A stretch of DNA of 10,473 nucleotides, taken from positions 1-10,473 of the forward strand of contig URDK01000089.1 in assembly GCA_900546485.1 (NCBI GenBank). The letters run 5' to 3'. Shown in pieces: positions 1 to 5,812 of this stretch. Within the stretch, counting starts at the first letter, position 1. Each line of letters starts with the position of its first letter. Source of the DNA: an uncultured Eubacteriales bacterium. GTDB lineage: Bacteria; Bacillota; Clostridia; Oscillospirales; Oscillospiraceae. The position numbers were made by a program, and so were the translations under genes. Under the pieces are notes generated by a model. It was given only the letters and a program-made list of their open reading frames with translations. It had not been told where the DNA came from and did not search any database.

Positions 1-331
1 GAAAGCTCTCGGTATCGGCCTTCACGCCCTCGGTATACTTGGGCTCGGTGCTCACTGCGGCGGGCTGAGCGGGCTCGGCGGCCTTCTCGGCCTTCTTCTC
101 CTCGCGCCGGGGAGCACTCTCGCTGGGGGCGGGAGCCGCGGCGGGCTCCTCGTCCGGGGCGTCATACTCCACACGCACAACGGCGGGGGAGGAGCCAATG
201 CCCAGGAAGCCGCTCTTGGCGCGCTCTACTATCTCCACCGAGACGTCGTCCCGGTCCAGGCCCAGCTCACGCAGGGCGGCGGCCAGGGCCTCGTCCTCGG
301 TCTTGCCGGACTTCTCAAGATATTTCTTCAT
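1..331 (-). CDS. jag: Jag/KhpB (EloR) RNA-binding protein, N-terminal part
   Basis: This is the first 110 codons of a gene that runs off the left edge of the window. Residues 2 to about 52 form a typical Jag_N domain: a KTEDEALAAALRELGL helix, then VEIVERAKSGFLGIG and a VVRVEY strand. An Ala/Pro/Glu-rich linker follows (about residues 55-105). The KH and R3H RNA-binding domains expected of the family lie outside the window. In Firmicutes, Jag/KhpB proteins are cytoplasmic RNA binders linked to cell elongation and division, and they are usually encoded next to yidC. The ATG overlaps the yidC stop by 4 nt (ATGA at 331-328). An AGGAG at 340-344 inside the yidC 3' end serves as ribosome-binding site, so translational coupling to yidC is likely. 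The identification is firm from the domain and the position; the fine function is inferred from the family. Confidence 0.9.
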   Translation of the reverse strand, partial: MKKYLEKSGKTEDEALAAALRELGLDRDDVSVEIVERAKSGFLGIGSSPAVVRVEYDAPDEEPAAAPAPSESAPRREEKKAEKAAEPAQPAAVSTEPKYTEGVKADTESF

Positions 332-1716
332 CGTTTATTCTCCTGATCCTCGTCTTCGTCCTCGTCTATGAAGGACTCTTCCACGAAGCCCTCGTCCTCG
401 GGCTCGTCGACATTCTCAACGGCGGGGGCGGCGGTCTCAAGGACCTCCTCGTCGACCTCGCTGTCGATGCTCTCGCCGAACTCGCTCTCGGCGGCAGCGG
501 CGCGCGTAGCCTCCTCGGCGGCTTCGGGATTGACAAACCTGTCCTCAACATAGGCGCGGCCGCGGGCATACCTGCGGTTGCCGACTTGGGAGGCGGGCTT
601 TTCTGGCTCGGTCACGCCGAGCCTCTCGCGCCTCGCCGCGCGCTCCTCGCGCTCGACGGCAGCGCGGCGCTCCGTATCCTGCTGCTTTTGCTGCGCCTGC
701 TGTTTCTTCTTGCTGGTGTTCTTGTTGACGTTCGTGGCGTTCATGGCGCGCAGGCGTTCAGTCTCCTGACGCTTGCGCTCGAGCTCCTCCTCGCGGGCAC
801 GTTCGCGCTCTATGCGCTCCGCATCGGCCTTGTCCAGCTGCTTCTTGTAGATGCTCGTGAGCACGACGTCACGGATGACGCCGAGAATGCTGTTCATGAT
901 CCAGTACAGGCCCATGGCAGCCGGCATGATGAAGCCTATCCAGAGGCTCATGAGCGGCATGATGAGCAGCATGGTCTTGTTGGTGCTCTGCTGCTGGGCG
1001 TTCATGGTAGCGGTGGTGGGGTTCATCTTCTGGCTGATGTAGATGGAGAGGTAGCTCAGGCCGGTGGAGATAATCGGGATGAGGAACAGCCCGATGACGG
1101 CCCAGGCGCCGGCGGAGAAATCAAAGGTCCAGAACTTCCAGTTCGGCGTGGCGGAAAGGTCGAGACCGAGGAAGTTGTAGTCCATCTGTACGAGCTTGTC
1201 CGAGAGCCCGGCAAACTGGTCGAAGTGATCGCTGATGAACTTGGCCTGATATATCTCCTCGTAGAAGGTGTTGCTGGAGGTGGTGTAGTTGGACATGGCA
1301 TAGCCCAGCTCGGACAGCTTGTTGGCTATGGCTCCGCCCGAGGCGAGCAGCGCCGAATCGACGCCCATCATGATGGTGAGGGGCTTGACGACGGCGCGGT
1401 AGAGGGCAAGGAGTATCGGGAAGGGCAGCAGGCTCCAGAGGCAGCCGGACATGGGGTTGGCCTTTTCCTCGCGGTAGAGGCGGGCCATCTCCTCGTTGAG
1501 CTTCTGGGGGTTGCCCTCGTGCTTGCGCTGGAGCTCCTGGATGCGCGGCGTGAGCCTGGACATGCGCATCATGCTCTTCTTGCTCTTGGCCATGAAGGGC
1601 AGCAGAACGAGCGTCACGCACAGCGAGAACAGTATGGTGGCGACACCGAAGTTCCCCGTGAGCTCGTAGAGCCACATCATGAGCCAGCCAAAGGGTTTAG
1701 CTATTGCATCTAACAT
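328..1716 (-). CDS. yidC: YidC/SpoIIIJ/Oxa1 membrane protein insertase
   Basis: This 462-residue insertase places and folds proteins in the cytoplasmic membrane, with or without Sec. It has an amphipathic N-terminal segment (1-20), TM1 (about 22-41), a charged cytoplasmic hairpin (about 45-88), and TM2 (about 92-113, with LLPFPILLALYRAVV). An extracytoplasmic loop with FLGLDLS at 182-188 follows, then TM segments at about 203-228, 248-265 and 267-286 ending in GLYWIMNSILG. There is no lipobox Cys, unlike Bacillus SpoIIIJ. The usual groove Arg, five residues before the Pro that ends TM1, reads Thr35. The tail after residue 290 is about 170 residues long: first Lys/Arg/Gln-rich and probably helical or coiled coil, then strongly acidic, ending DEDEDEDQENKR. 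Start is ATG 1716 with AGGAG at 1725-1729. It lies 59 nt downstream of yidD and overlaps jag. The family call is secure. Confidence 0.96.
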   Translation of the reverse strand: MLDAIAKPFGWLMMWLYELTGNFGVATILFSLCVTLVLLPFMAKSKKSMMRMSRLTPRIQELQRKHEGNPQKLNEEMARLYREEKANPMSGCLWSLLPFPILLALYRAVVKPLTIMMGVDSALLASGGAIANKLSELGYAMSNYTTSSNTFYEEIYQAKFISDHFDQFAGLSDKLVQMDYNFLGLDLSATPNWKFWTFDFSAGAWAVIGLFLIPIISTGLSYLSIYISQKMNPTTATMNAQQQSTNKTMLLIMPLMSLWIGFIMPAAMGLYWIMNSILGVIRDVVLTSIYKKQLDKADAERIERERAREEELERKRQETERLRAMNATNVNKNTSKKKQQAQQKQQDTERRAAVEREERAARRERLGVTEPEKPASQVGNRRYARGRAYVEDRFVNPEAAEEATRAAAAESEFGESIDSEVDEEVLETAAPAVENVDEPEDEGFVEESFIDEDEDEDQENKR

Positions 1717-1775
1717 CTTATTTGCTCCTCAGTGGGTGTTGTCCCGGAAAACCGGGCGGATGCTCGCGCGGGAGC

Positions 1776-1994
1776 TCAGGGCACGGGGTCGTAGAACTCG
1801 TGCTCTCCGAAGTGGAAGGGGTGGCAGCGGGAGATGCGCTTGAGAGCCAGCCAGCCGCCCTTGAGCGCGCCGTATTTCTCAATCGCCTCTATCGCATACT
1901 GCGAACAGGTGGGGATATAGCGGCAGCAGGGCGGGGTGAGCGGAGATATCCTCCGCCTGTAAAAGCGTATCATGGCAAGCATAAGCTTTTTCAC
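1776..1994 (-). CDS. yidD: YidD membrane protein insertion efficiency factor
   Basis: This small protein of 72 residues belongs to the YidD (DUF37) family, proposed to help YidC-dependent insertion at the inner face of the membrane. The family signature is clear: FYRRRISPL near the N-terminus, CCRYIPTCSQYA (residues 23-34), then a conserved GWLALKRISRCHPF segment. The basic amphipathic N-terminus (residues 1-20) fits peripheral membrane binding. I place the start at GTG 1994. It overlaps the rnpA stop by 4 nt (GTGA) and has AGGAG about 7 nt upstream, and the length then matches the usual 70-85 residues. A longer reading of the frame back to 2117 would only add shadow sequence from rnpA. Coupled translation with rnpA is likely. 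Confidence 0.93.
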   Translation of the reverse strand: MKKLMLAMIRFYRRRISPLTPPCCRYIPTCSQYAIEAIEKYGALKGGWLALKRISRCHPFHFGEHEFYDPVP

Positions 1995-2338
1995 GTTTCG
2001 CTCTCCTTCACGAGTCCGAGCTCGGTGCAGGCGCGCAGAAACTCGCGCTCGAGTCTCTGGTAATCTGCCCCGACGCTCCGCGAGCGGGCTACGACAACTA
2101 CATCGTGCCCGCGGCAAAGCCGGCTCTCGTTCAGCCGGTATATCTCGCGCAGCCTTCGCCGCACGCGGTTGCGCACGACGGCGCAGCCGAGCTTGTTGGA
2201 GACGGTGAAGCCAAGCCTGTTGCCGGCCTTACCGTTGAGCCTTGCATACACCACAAGGCAAGGCTCCGCCGCGCTCCTGCCCTTGCGGTAGGCGCGTCGG
2301 AACTCATAATTCATCTTGAGCGAGTCGGTAAACTCCAA
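1991..2338 (-). CDS. rnpA: Ribonuclease P protein component (C5 protein)
   Basis: This 115-residue basic protein is the protein subunit of RNase P, which pairs with the M1-type RNA to mature tRNA 5' ends. It shows the family hallmarks: SLKMNYEFRRAYRKGRS near the N-terminus (residues 6-22), the central strand RLGFTVSNKLG (41-51), and the RNR motif VVRNRVRRRLRE (54-65). The start is TTG 2338, supported by a GAGGGG ribosome-binding site at 2345-2350 with a 6-nt spacer. It also gives the normal short leader before the SLK..YEFRR segment; the next ATG, at residue 9, would remove part of it. The gene lies 46 nt after rpmH in the conserved order and overlaps yidD by 4 nt. Confidence 0.95.
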   Translation of the reverse strand: MEFTDSLKMNYEFRRAYRKGRSAAEPCLVVYARLNGKAGNRLGFTVSNKLGCAVVRNRVRRRLREIYRLNESRLCRGHDVVVVARSRSVGADYQRLEREFLRACTELGLVKESET

Positions 2339-2384
2339 CTGCTTCCCCTCTAATTACCGCATCCCGCGCTGGGTCTTGCGGGAC

Positions 2385-2519
2385 TCAGTAGGAGAGGCGG
2401 GCTCTGCCCTTGGCGCGGCGGCGGGAGAGGACCTTGCGGCCGTTGCGGGTGGCCATTCTCTTGCGGAAGCCGTGCTCCTTCTTGCGCTGACGCTTCTTGG
2501 GCTGGTAGGTGCGAACCAT
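2385..2519 (-). CDS. rpmH: 50S ribosomal protein L34
   Basis: This 44-residue, very basic protein is ribosomal protein L34 of the large subunit. It begins MVRTYQPKKRQRKKEHGF and continues with FRKRMATRNGRKVLSRRR, the nearly invariant L34 core, ending in ARLSY. Length and composition match the family exactly. Start is ATG 2519, with a modest ribosome-binding site (AAAGGATGG) about 9 nt upstream. It is the first gene of the rpmH-rnpA-yidD-yidC-jag cluster. The upstream neighbour is not dnaA but a membrane protein gene on the same strand, separated by a terminator, so rpmH probably has its own promoter between 2520 and 2591. Confidence 0.97.
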   Translation of the reverse strand: MVRTYQPKKRQRKKEHGFRKRMATRNGRKVLSRRRAKGRARLSY

Positions 2520-2542
2520 AGTCAATTCCATCCTTTCTTGAC

Positions 2543-2548
2543 GTTATA
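2543..2548 (-). promoter_or_regulatory. Possible -10 element for rpmH
   Basis: On the minus strand this reads TATAAC, five of six matches to the -10 consensus, about 24 nt before the rpmH start. No convincing -35 lies 16-18 nt further upstream, so the call is weak. It is listed because the terminator at 2592-2625 implies that rpmH needs its own promoter in this 70-nt gap. Confidence 0.3.
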
Positions 2549-2591
2549 CTCAACAGCGGCCAGGGAATTTCGCGAAGCCGCCGCAGTTGAC

Positions 2592-2625
2592 AAAAGAAAG
2601 CCTCTGCCAGAATACTGGCAGAGGC
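2592..2625 (-). terminator. Rho-independent terminator after the membrane protein gene
   Basis: A perfect 11-bp stem (arms 2600-2610 and 2615-2625, GCCTCTGCCAG with CTGGCAGAGGC) closes a 4-nt loop. On the minus strand it is followed by the T-rich run TTTCTTTT (2599-2592). It lies 35 nt downstream of the stop at 2661 and so insulates that gene from rpmH. On the plus strand there is no comparable T run, so it acts mainly in the minus direction. Confidence 0.85.
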
Positions 2626-2660
2626 TAATTATATCCCAATTTGAGGGCTGCTGTCAACTT

Positions 2661-3662
2661 TTATTTCTTGTCACCCTCGGTTTTCACCGTGCCGGGATCG
2701 ATGTACTCCTCAGGGAGCTCCACGAAGTTTTCCTCGCCCTCCTCTGAGCCGGGGCCCATGGGCTCGAACTCGTCCTCGGGCTTCGGGGGCGGGACCTCGT
2801 CGTCCTCGTCCTCGGTGGCGGGGGCGTTCGGGAAGCGGGCGAATATCTCTTCTCGGCGGCGCAGACCGGAGACCAGCATCCAGGAGAGGAACAGCTGCAT
2901 CCCGGCGATGCCAAGGAACATGATCTGCTGGGCGATGAGCCTTTCGTCGGGCAGCGTCACAAAGCAGAGAAAGGCGCCGAGATTGCAGAAAAAGATGGTG
3001 GCAAAGGGCTTGCTCCGTCCGTAGGCGTGCCCGGCGATGTAGTAGAAGCTGAGCAGGGAACAGGCGATGGCGAGTATCTCGGGCGCGTAGCTCCAGACCA
3101 CGGAGGTGACGGCATCCTGCCTGTAGCTCACGATGAGCCAGAAGCAACAGAATGCAATGGGAAGCGTCGTGGCAAGGCAAAAGCCTGCCTGCCTGGGCGA
3201 ACTGTCGGGAGTTTCCTTACCGTTCGCGCCGCCGGCCAAGCCGATGAAGCCGCCGGCTGTGAGCAGCCCGAGCAGCGCCAGGATGCGCAGCAGACCGGAA
3301 AAGTCCATGCCCAGCGGAGCATCCGCGTCGCCGGCCGTGATCAGCAGCATCACGCCGCCCGCGGCCATGATGAGCGTGATGACGAGGTATATGATCTTGT
3401 GCAGCAGGCCGTCCCCGGCGAAGGCGACGCCGGGATCCGGCGCGCAGGTGAGGCCGAGGTTCTTCTTATAATACCGCGTGAAGCCGAAGAAGGTGCAGGC
3501 AGCGGCTATGCACAGCAGGGTAAGCACGATCCCCCAGAAGCTCCCGGGTATATACAGCCCGTTTTCTTCAAAGGCCGTCATGTTCTGGAGCCAGCGGCTG
3601 AAGATGCCGAAGGCAGAGTACACGCAGGTCGTGCAGGTAAGTGTAAGGGCGAGTTTACGCAT
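2661..3662 (-). CDS. Uncharacterised polytopic membrane protein with acidic C-terminal tail
   Basis: I do not recognise this family. From ATG 3662 the product has 333 residues. About eight hydrophobic segments are visible: roughly 4-21, 41-61, 88-110, 122-143, 160-179, 191-211, 219-236 and 243-266. A basic stop (RRREEIFARF, 268-277) and a tail of about 55 residues follow. The tail is rich in Asp, Glu and Pro, ends in KTEGDKK and is presumably cytoplasmic. No catalytic or transporter motif is evident. The frame is open back to a TTG at 3719, which would give 352 residues. However, a good promoter has its -10 at 3721-3726, so a transcript would begin near 3714 and the TTG would be outside it; hence ATG 3662, although its ribosome-binding site is poor. 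The gene is monocistronic, with its own promoter and terminator. It is a real gene by length, codon use and membrane topology. Confidence 0.75.
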   Translation of the reverse strand: MRKLALTLTCTTCVYSAFGIFSRWLQNMTAFEENGLYIPGSFWGIVLTLLCIAAACTFFGFTRYYKKNLGLTCAPDPGVAFAGDGLLHKIIYLVITLIMAAGGVMLLITAGDADAPLGMDFSGLLRILALLGLLTAGGFIGLAGGANGKETPDSSPRQAGFCLATTLPIAFCCFWLIVSYRQDAVTSVVWSYAPEILAIACSLLSFYYIAGHAYGRSKPFATIFFCNLGAFLCFVTLPDERLIAQQIMFLGIAGMQLFLSWMLVSGLRRREEIFARFPNAPATEDEDDEVPPPKPEDEFEPMGPGSEEGEENFVELPEEYIDPGTVKTEGDKK

Positions 3663-3720
3663 ATGGTCAGGACCGTCCAAATAAGAATAGTTACAGAAGG
3701 GCAGAGAAGTTTGCCACAAT

Positions 3721-3749
3721 ATTCTAACCCTTTGCCCGCTTCAAGTCAA
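3721..3749 (-). promoter_or_regulatory. Sigma-A type promoter of the membrane protein gene
   Basis: On the minus strand TTGACT (3749-3744) and TAGAAT (3726-3721) are separated by exactly 17 nt. Each hexamer has one mismatch to the vegetative consensus. The predicted transcript starts near 3714, giving about 50 nt of leader before ATG 3662. The -35 lies only about 20 nt upstream of the spoIID start on the other strand, so the two divergent genes share this control region. Confidence 0.7.
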
Positions 3750-3768
3750 CAACAAAAGGAGGCCCGGG

Positions 3769-4737
3769 ATGAGAACGATAGTCGCGGCGGCGCTGCTCTG
3801 CCTTATCATAGCGCTCATGCTGCCGCTGCTGATCTCCGGCGGCGGACAGGCCGCGCCGGAGGCCAGCCCTGAGAGCGAAAGCGTGGGCGAGCTGGACTCC
3901 GAGCTGAGTTTTACTGTGCTCACGGCGGAGGGCGTCGAGACTGTGACAATGGCGGACTGGCTTCCCGGCGTGGTAGCCGGGGAGATGCCCGCGCTCTTTG
4001 AGGAGGAGGCACTCAAAGCCCAGGCGGTGGCCGCGCGCACATATATAATGTACTCCATGGGCCGCGAAAAGCCCGCGCACCCGGAGGCCGACGTCTGCGA
4101 TGACCCCGGCTGCTGCAAGGCGCACTCGACGGACGAGGAGCTGCGCGAGAACTGGGGCGAGAGCTACGAGGAGAACATGGCGCGCGTGCTTGAGGCCGTG
4201 CGCTCCACGGACGGGGAGTACATGAGCTACGGCGGCGAGGTCATCCAGGCGGTGTTCCACTCCTCCTCGGCGGGCAGGACGGAGGATTCAGCGGCAATCT
4301 GGCAGGATGTGCCCTATCTGGTGAGCGTGGAGAGCCCCGAGACGGCGGAGGACGTGCCCAACTATGTGACCTCGGTCACCGTCAGCCCGGAGGACTTCCG
4401 CAGCGCTGTGCAGACCCTGCACCCGGAGGCCGAATTCGGCGATGACCCGGCGTTCTGGCTGGGGGCGGCGGTGCGTGACGCCTCGGGCCGCGTCGAGAGC
4501 GTCGATATCGGCGGCGCGCAGGTGCCCGGCACGGAGCTGCGCACTCTTTTTGAACTGCGTTCGACGGCCTTCACCCTCGACTATACCGACGAGGGCTTTT
4601 TGTTCACCGTCACCGGCTACGGCCACGGCGTAGGCATGAGCCAGTACGGCGCCAACGTCATGGCCGAGGACGGCGCGGACTATGAGGAGATACTCACACA
4701 CTATTACCCCGGAGCAGAGCTGACACGTTCAACGTAA
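3769..4737 (+). CDS. spoIID: SpoIID peptidoglycan lytic transglycosylase (stage II sporulation protein D)
   Basis: SpoIID cleaves glycan strands of septal peptidoglycan during engulfment of the forespore, working with SpoIIM and SpoIIP at the mother-cell membrane. This 322-residue protein has an uncleaved-looking signal anchor (about 4-23) and a short acidic linker. The SpoIID domain follows, with WLPGVVAGEMP (64-74); Glu72 matches the family's catalytic Glu, and EALKAQAVAARTY (80-92) comes next. Further landmarks are FHSSSAGRTED (163-173) and the C-terminal GYGHGVGMSQYGA (283-295). His104, Cys110, Cys115, Cys116 and His119 form a cluster resembling the zinc site described for clostridial SpoIID. 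Start is ATG 3769 with AAAGGAGG 6 nt upstream. In Bacillus the gene is under sigma-E; I could not identify a convincing sigma-E promoter here. It is transcribed alone, without an adjacent spoIIQ or murA in the window. Confidence 0.93.
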   Translation: MRTIVAAALLCLIIALMLPLLISGGGQAAPEASPESESVGELDSELSFTVLTAEGVETVTMADWLPGVVAGEMPALFEEEALKAQAVAARTYIMYSMGREKPAHPEADVCDDPGCCKAHSTDEELRENWGESYEENMARVLEAVRSTDGEYMSYGGEVIQAVFHSSSAGRTEDSAAIWQDVPYLVSVESPETAEDVPNYVTSVTVSPEDFRSAVQTLHPEAEFGDDPAFWLGAAVRDASGRVESVDIGGAQVPGTELRTLFELRSTAFTLDYTDEGFLFTVTGYGHGVGMSQYGANVMAEDGADYEEILTHYYPGAELTRST

Positions 4738-4740
4738 AAT

Positions 4741-4761
4741 ATTTAATGTTTATCGTTAAAT
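4741..4761 (+). promoter_or_regulatory. AT-rich dyad, possible operator upstream of the DUF2975/XRE module
   Basis: An inverted repeat, ATTTAATG (4741-4748) and CGTTAAAT (4754-4761), has one mismatch (a G-U pair if transcribed) and a 5-nt centre. It sits between the spoIID stop and the -35 of the next promoter, with its right edge 5 nt from that -35. It could be a binding site for the small XRE regulator encoded downstream, or a weak hairpin in the spoIID 3' end; it has no T run. The role is inference. Confidence 0.3.
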
Positions 4762-4766
4762 TATAG

Positions 4767-4795
4767 TTGACTAACATAAATACATATGATATGCT
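4767..4795 (+). promoter_or_regulatory. Sigma-A type promoter of the DUF2975/XRE module
   Basis: TTGACT (4767-4772) and TATGCT (4790-4795) are separated by 17 nt in a strongly AT-rich stretch. A transcript starting near 4802 would have a leader of about 26 nt containing the AGGAGG site at 4814-4819 before the ATG at 4828. Confidence 0.75.
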
Positions 4796-4827
4796 GACCT
4801 CAAGAAACAGAAAAGGAGGCGGCACAC

Positions 4828-5358
4828 ATGGAGGCGCAGACTGGGAAGCTGTTTGGTACAGGTAAGGCGATTAAGACTTTGCTGACCGTGTTCAACGTAT
4901 TTCTAATTTTTGCGACTGTGCTGGCAGCAGCAGAAATAATCGGGTATTTGTCGAAACCGCTTGATGAGGTTGCGTATGTCGTTGACGCAGTAGAATTTAC
5001 GGTGCGCTCAAGCCTGCTTCTGGATATCGGTGCGATTATATATACGGTGTGCATGATAGTTGCCTATGCCTGCTGTATAAAGATGACGAAAAAGATGTCG
5101 GAGGACAAAGACCCGTTCAATGCCGAAAACGTGCGCCTTCTGCGCAGAATGTCGGTGGTGTTCGGCGTGGCTGCCGCAGCGGCTGTGCTATTTAGCGGTA
5201 TGAACGCCGCAACCTCGGGCGCCGGTGTTGGAACGGCGATTTTGTCAGCAGTGGTAAGTGCAACGCAGCAAATTGTCGTGGCCCTGCTGCTCCGCTTCCT
5301 GGCGGACGTGTTTGAATACGGTGTGGAGCTCCAGCAGCTCTCAGATGAGACCCTTTGA
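4828..5358 (+). CDS. DUF2975 family membrane protein (YoaS-like)
   Basis: This 176-residue protein matches the DUF2975 pattern. It has four hydrophobic segments (about 15-41, 60-84, 107-126 and 131-155) and a cytoplasmic loop with KDPFNAENVRLLRRM (93-107), corresponding to the typical PF..ENV..LR sequence. It ends with LRFLADVFEYGVELQQLSDETL, the usual family terminus. The molecular function is unknown; such genes are commonly paired with a small YozG-like XRE regulator, as here. The start at ATG 4828 is supported by AGGAGG with an 8-nt spacer. The stop lies 11 nt before the regulator's GTG, so the two are co-transcribed. Codon use is visibly less GC-rich than in spoIID or the pyr genes, which may mean later acquisition. 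Family call from sequence recall, without a profile search. Confidence 0.8.
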   Translation: MEAQTGKLFGTGKAIKTLLTVFNVFLIFATVLAAAEIIGYLSKPLDEVAYVVDAVEFTVRSSLLLDIGAIIYTVCMIVAYACCIKMTKKMSEDKDPFNAENVRLLRRMSVVFGVAAAAAVLFSGMNAATSGAGVGTAILSAVVSATQQIVVALLLRFLADVFEYGVELQQLSDETL

Positions 5359-5369
5359 AGGTGATGTAA

Positions 5370-5585
5370 GTGCCGATAATACTCAGACTTGACCGCGTTA
5401 TGGCGGACCGGAAGATGTCCTTGAACGAGCTTGCCGAGCGCGTGGGCATTGCAAATGTGAATCTCTCAAAGATCAAGACCGGCAAGGTCAGCGCCATACG
5501 CTTTTCGACCCTCGAGGCCATATGCGAGGCCCTCGACTGCCAGCCCGGCGACATACTCGAATACGCCCCTCCCAAATCCGAATAG
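5370..5585 (+). CDS. Small XRE-family HTH transcriptional regulator (YozG-like)
   Basis: This 71-residue protein is little more than a Cro/CI-type helix-turn-helix. MSLNELAERVGIANVNLSKIKTG contains helices 2 and 3 (residues about 16-38), followed by FSTLEAICEALDCQPGDIL (45-63) and a short tail. It matches the YozG-type regulators that accompany DUF2975 membrane proteins. The GTG start at 5370 is supported by AAGGTG about 6 nt upstream (5358-5363) and by the strict match of the N-terminus (MPIILRLDRVMADRKMS) to the family. It presumably controls its own operon, perhaps through the dyad at 4741-4761, with the membrane partner modulating it; both points are inference. A terminator follows directly. 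Confidence 0.9.
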   Translation: MPIILRLDRVMADRKMSLNELAERVGIANVNLSKIKTGKVSAIRFSTLEAICEALDCQPGDILEYAPPKSE

Positions 5586-5615
5586 CCCGCAAACCATTGC
5601 GTTTGCGGGTTTTTT
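5586..5615 (+). terminator. Rho-independent terminator of the DUF2975/XRE operon
   Basis: A perfect 9-bp stem (CCCGCAAAC 5586-5594 with GTTTGCGGG 5601-5609) closes a 6-nt loop and is followed by six T residues (5610-5615). It begins at the first base after the regulator's stop codon. This is a textbook intrinsic terminator on the plus strand. Confidence 0.95.
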
Positions 5616-5812
5616 AATTGCGCTAGGCAAGCTGTGAATGAATTGTTTGCAAAGTGAACATACCTATGGCACATGGTTTATGCGCTCCGTTTCAGCGGCG
5701 AGAGTATAGCTGTTACTGGTGAGATAGAGCAACCTGTGGTGTGGAAGAATAGTTGTTAAAGGCATGGAAAACAAGAAGAGAAAAGAGATAGAGCCTCCAT
5801 TAATTAGACAGG
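5616..5812. other. Intergenic region without a convincing gene
   Basis: About 200 nt lie between the two convergent transcription units. The stretch is less GC-rich than the flanking coding DNA. Two very short plus-strand reading frames are visible: ATG 5638 (23 codons) and ATG 5764 (21 codons, beginning MENKKRKEIE). The second has a purine run just upstream but poor spacing, and its stop lies inside the next hairpin. I see no family match for either and do not call them genes. Confidence 0.4.

Noticed and set aside
586..1713. Long plus-strand open frame of 375 codons opposite yidC
   Set aside because: It is antisense to a certain yidC gene. Its translation is low in complexity (His, Gly, Glu and Leu runs) and arises from the GC-rich third positions of the real gene.
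1743..1756. Small hairpin CCCGG-AAAA-CCGGG between yidD and yidC
   Set aside because: The stem is only 5 bp, lacks a T run and lies within a conserved operon; it is too weak to call a terminator.
2544..2552. DnaA-box-like sequence TTATACTCA
   Set aside because: One mismatch to the consensus and no second box nearby; a single near-match is expected by chance and does not support an origin.
2569..2576. Palindrome TTCGCGAA upstream of rpmH
   Set aside because: An 8-bp palindrome without a repeat or known regulator match is likely by chance in this composition.
2587..2615. Plus-strand TTGACA that could be a -35
   Set aside because: The matching -10 position, 17 nt on, falls in the terminator stem (GAATAC) and no plus-strand gene follows.
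3662..3719. N-terminal extension of the membrane protein to TTG 3719
   Set aside because: The promoter -10 at 3721-3726 puts the transcript start downstream of this TTG, so the extension would not be in the mRNA.
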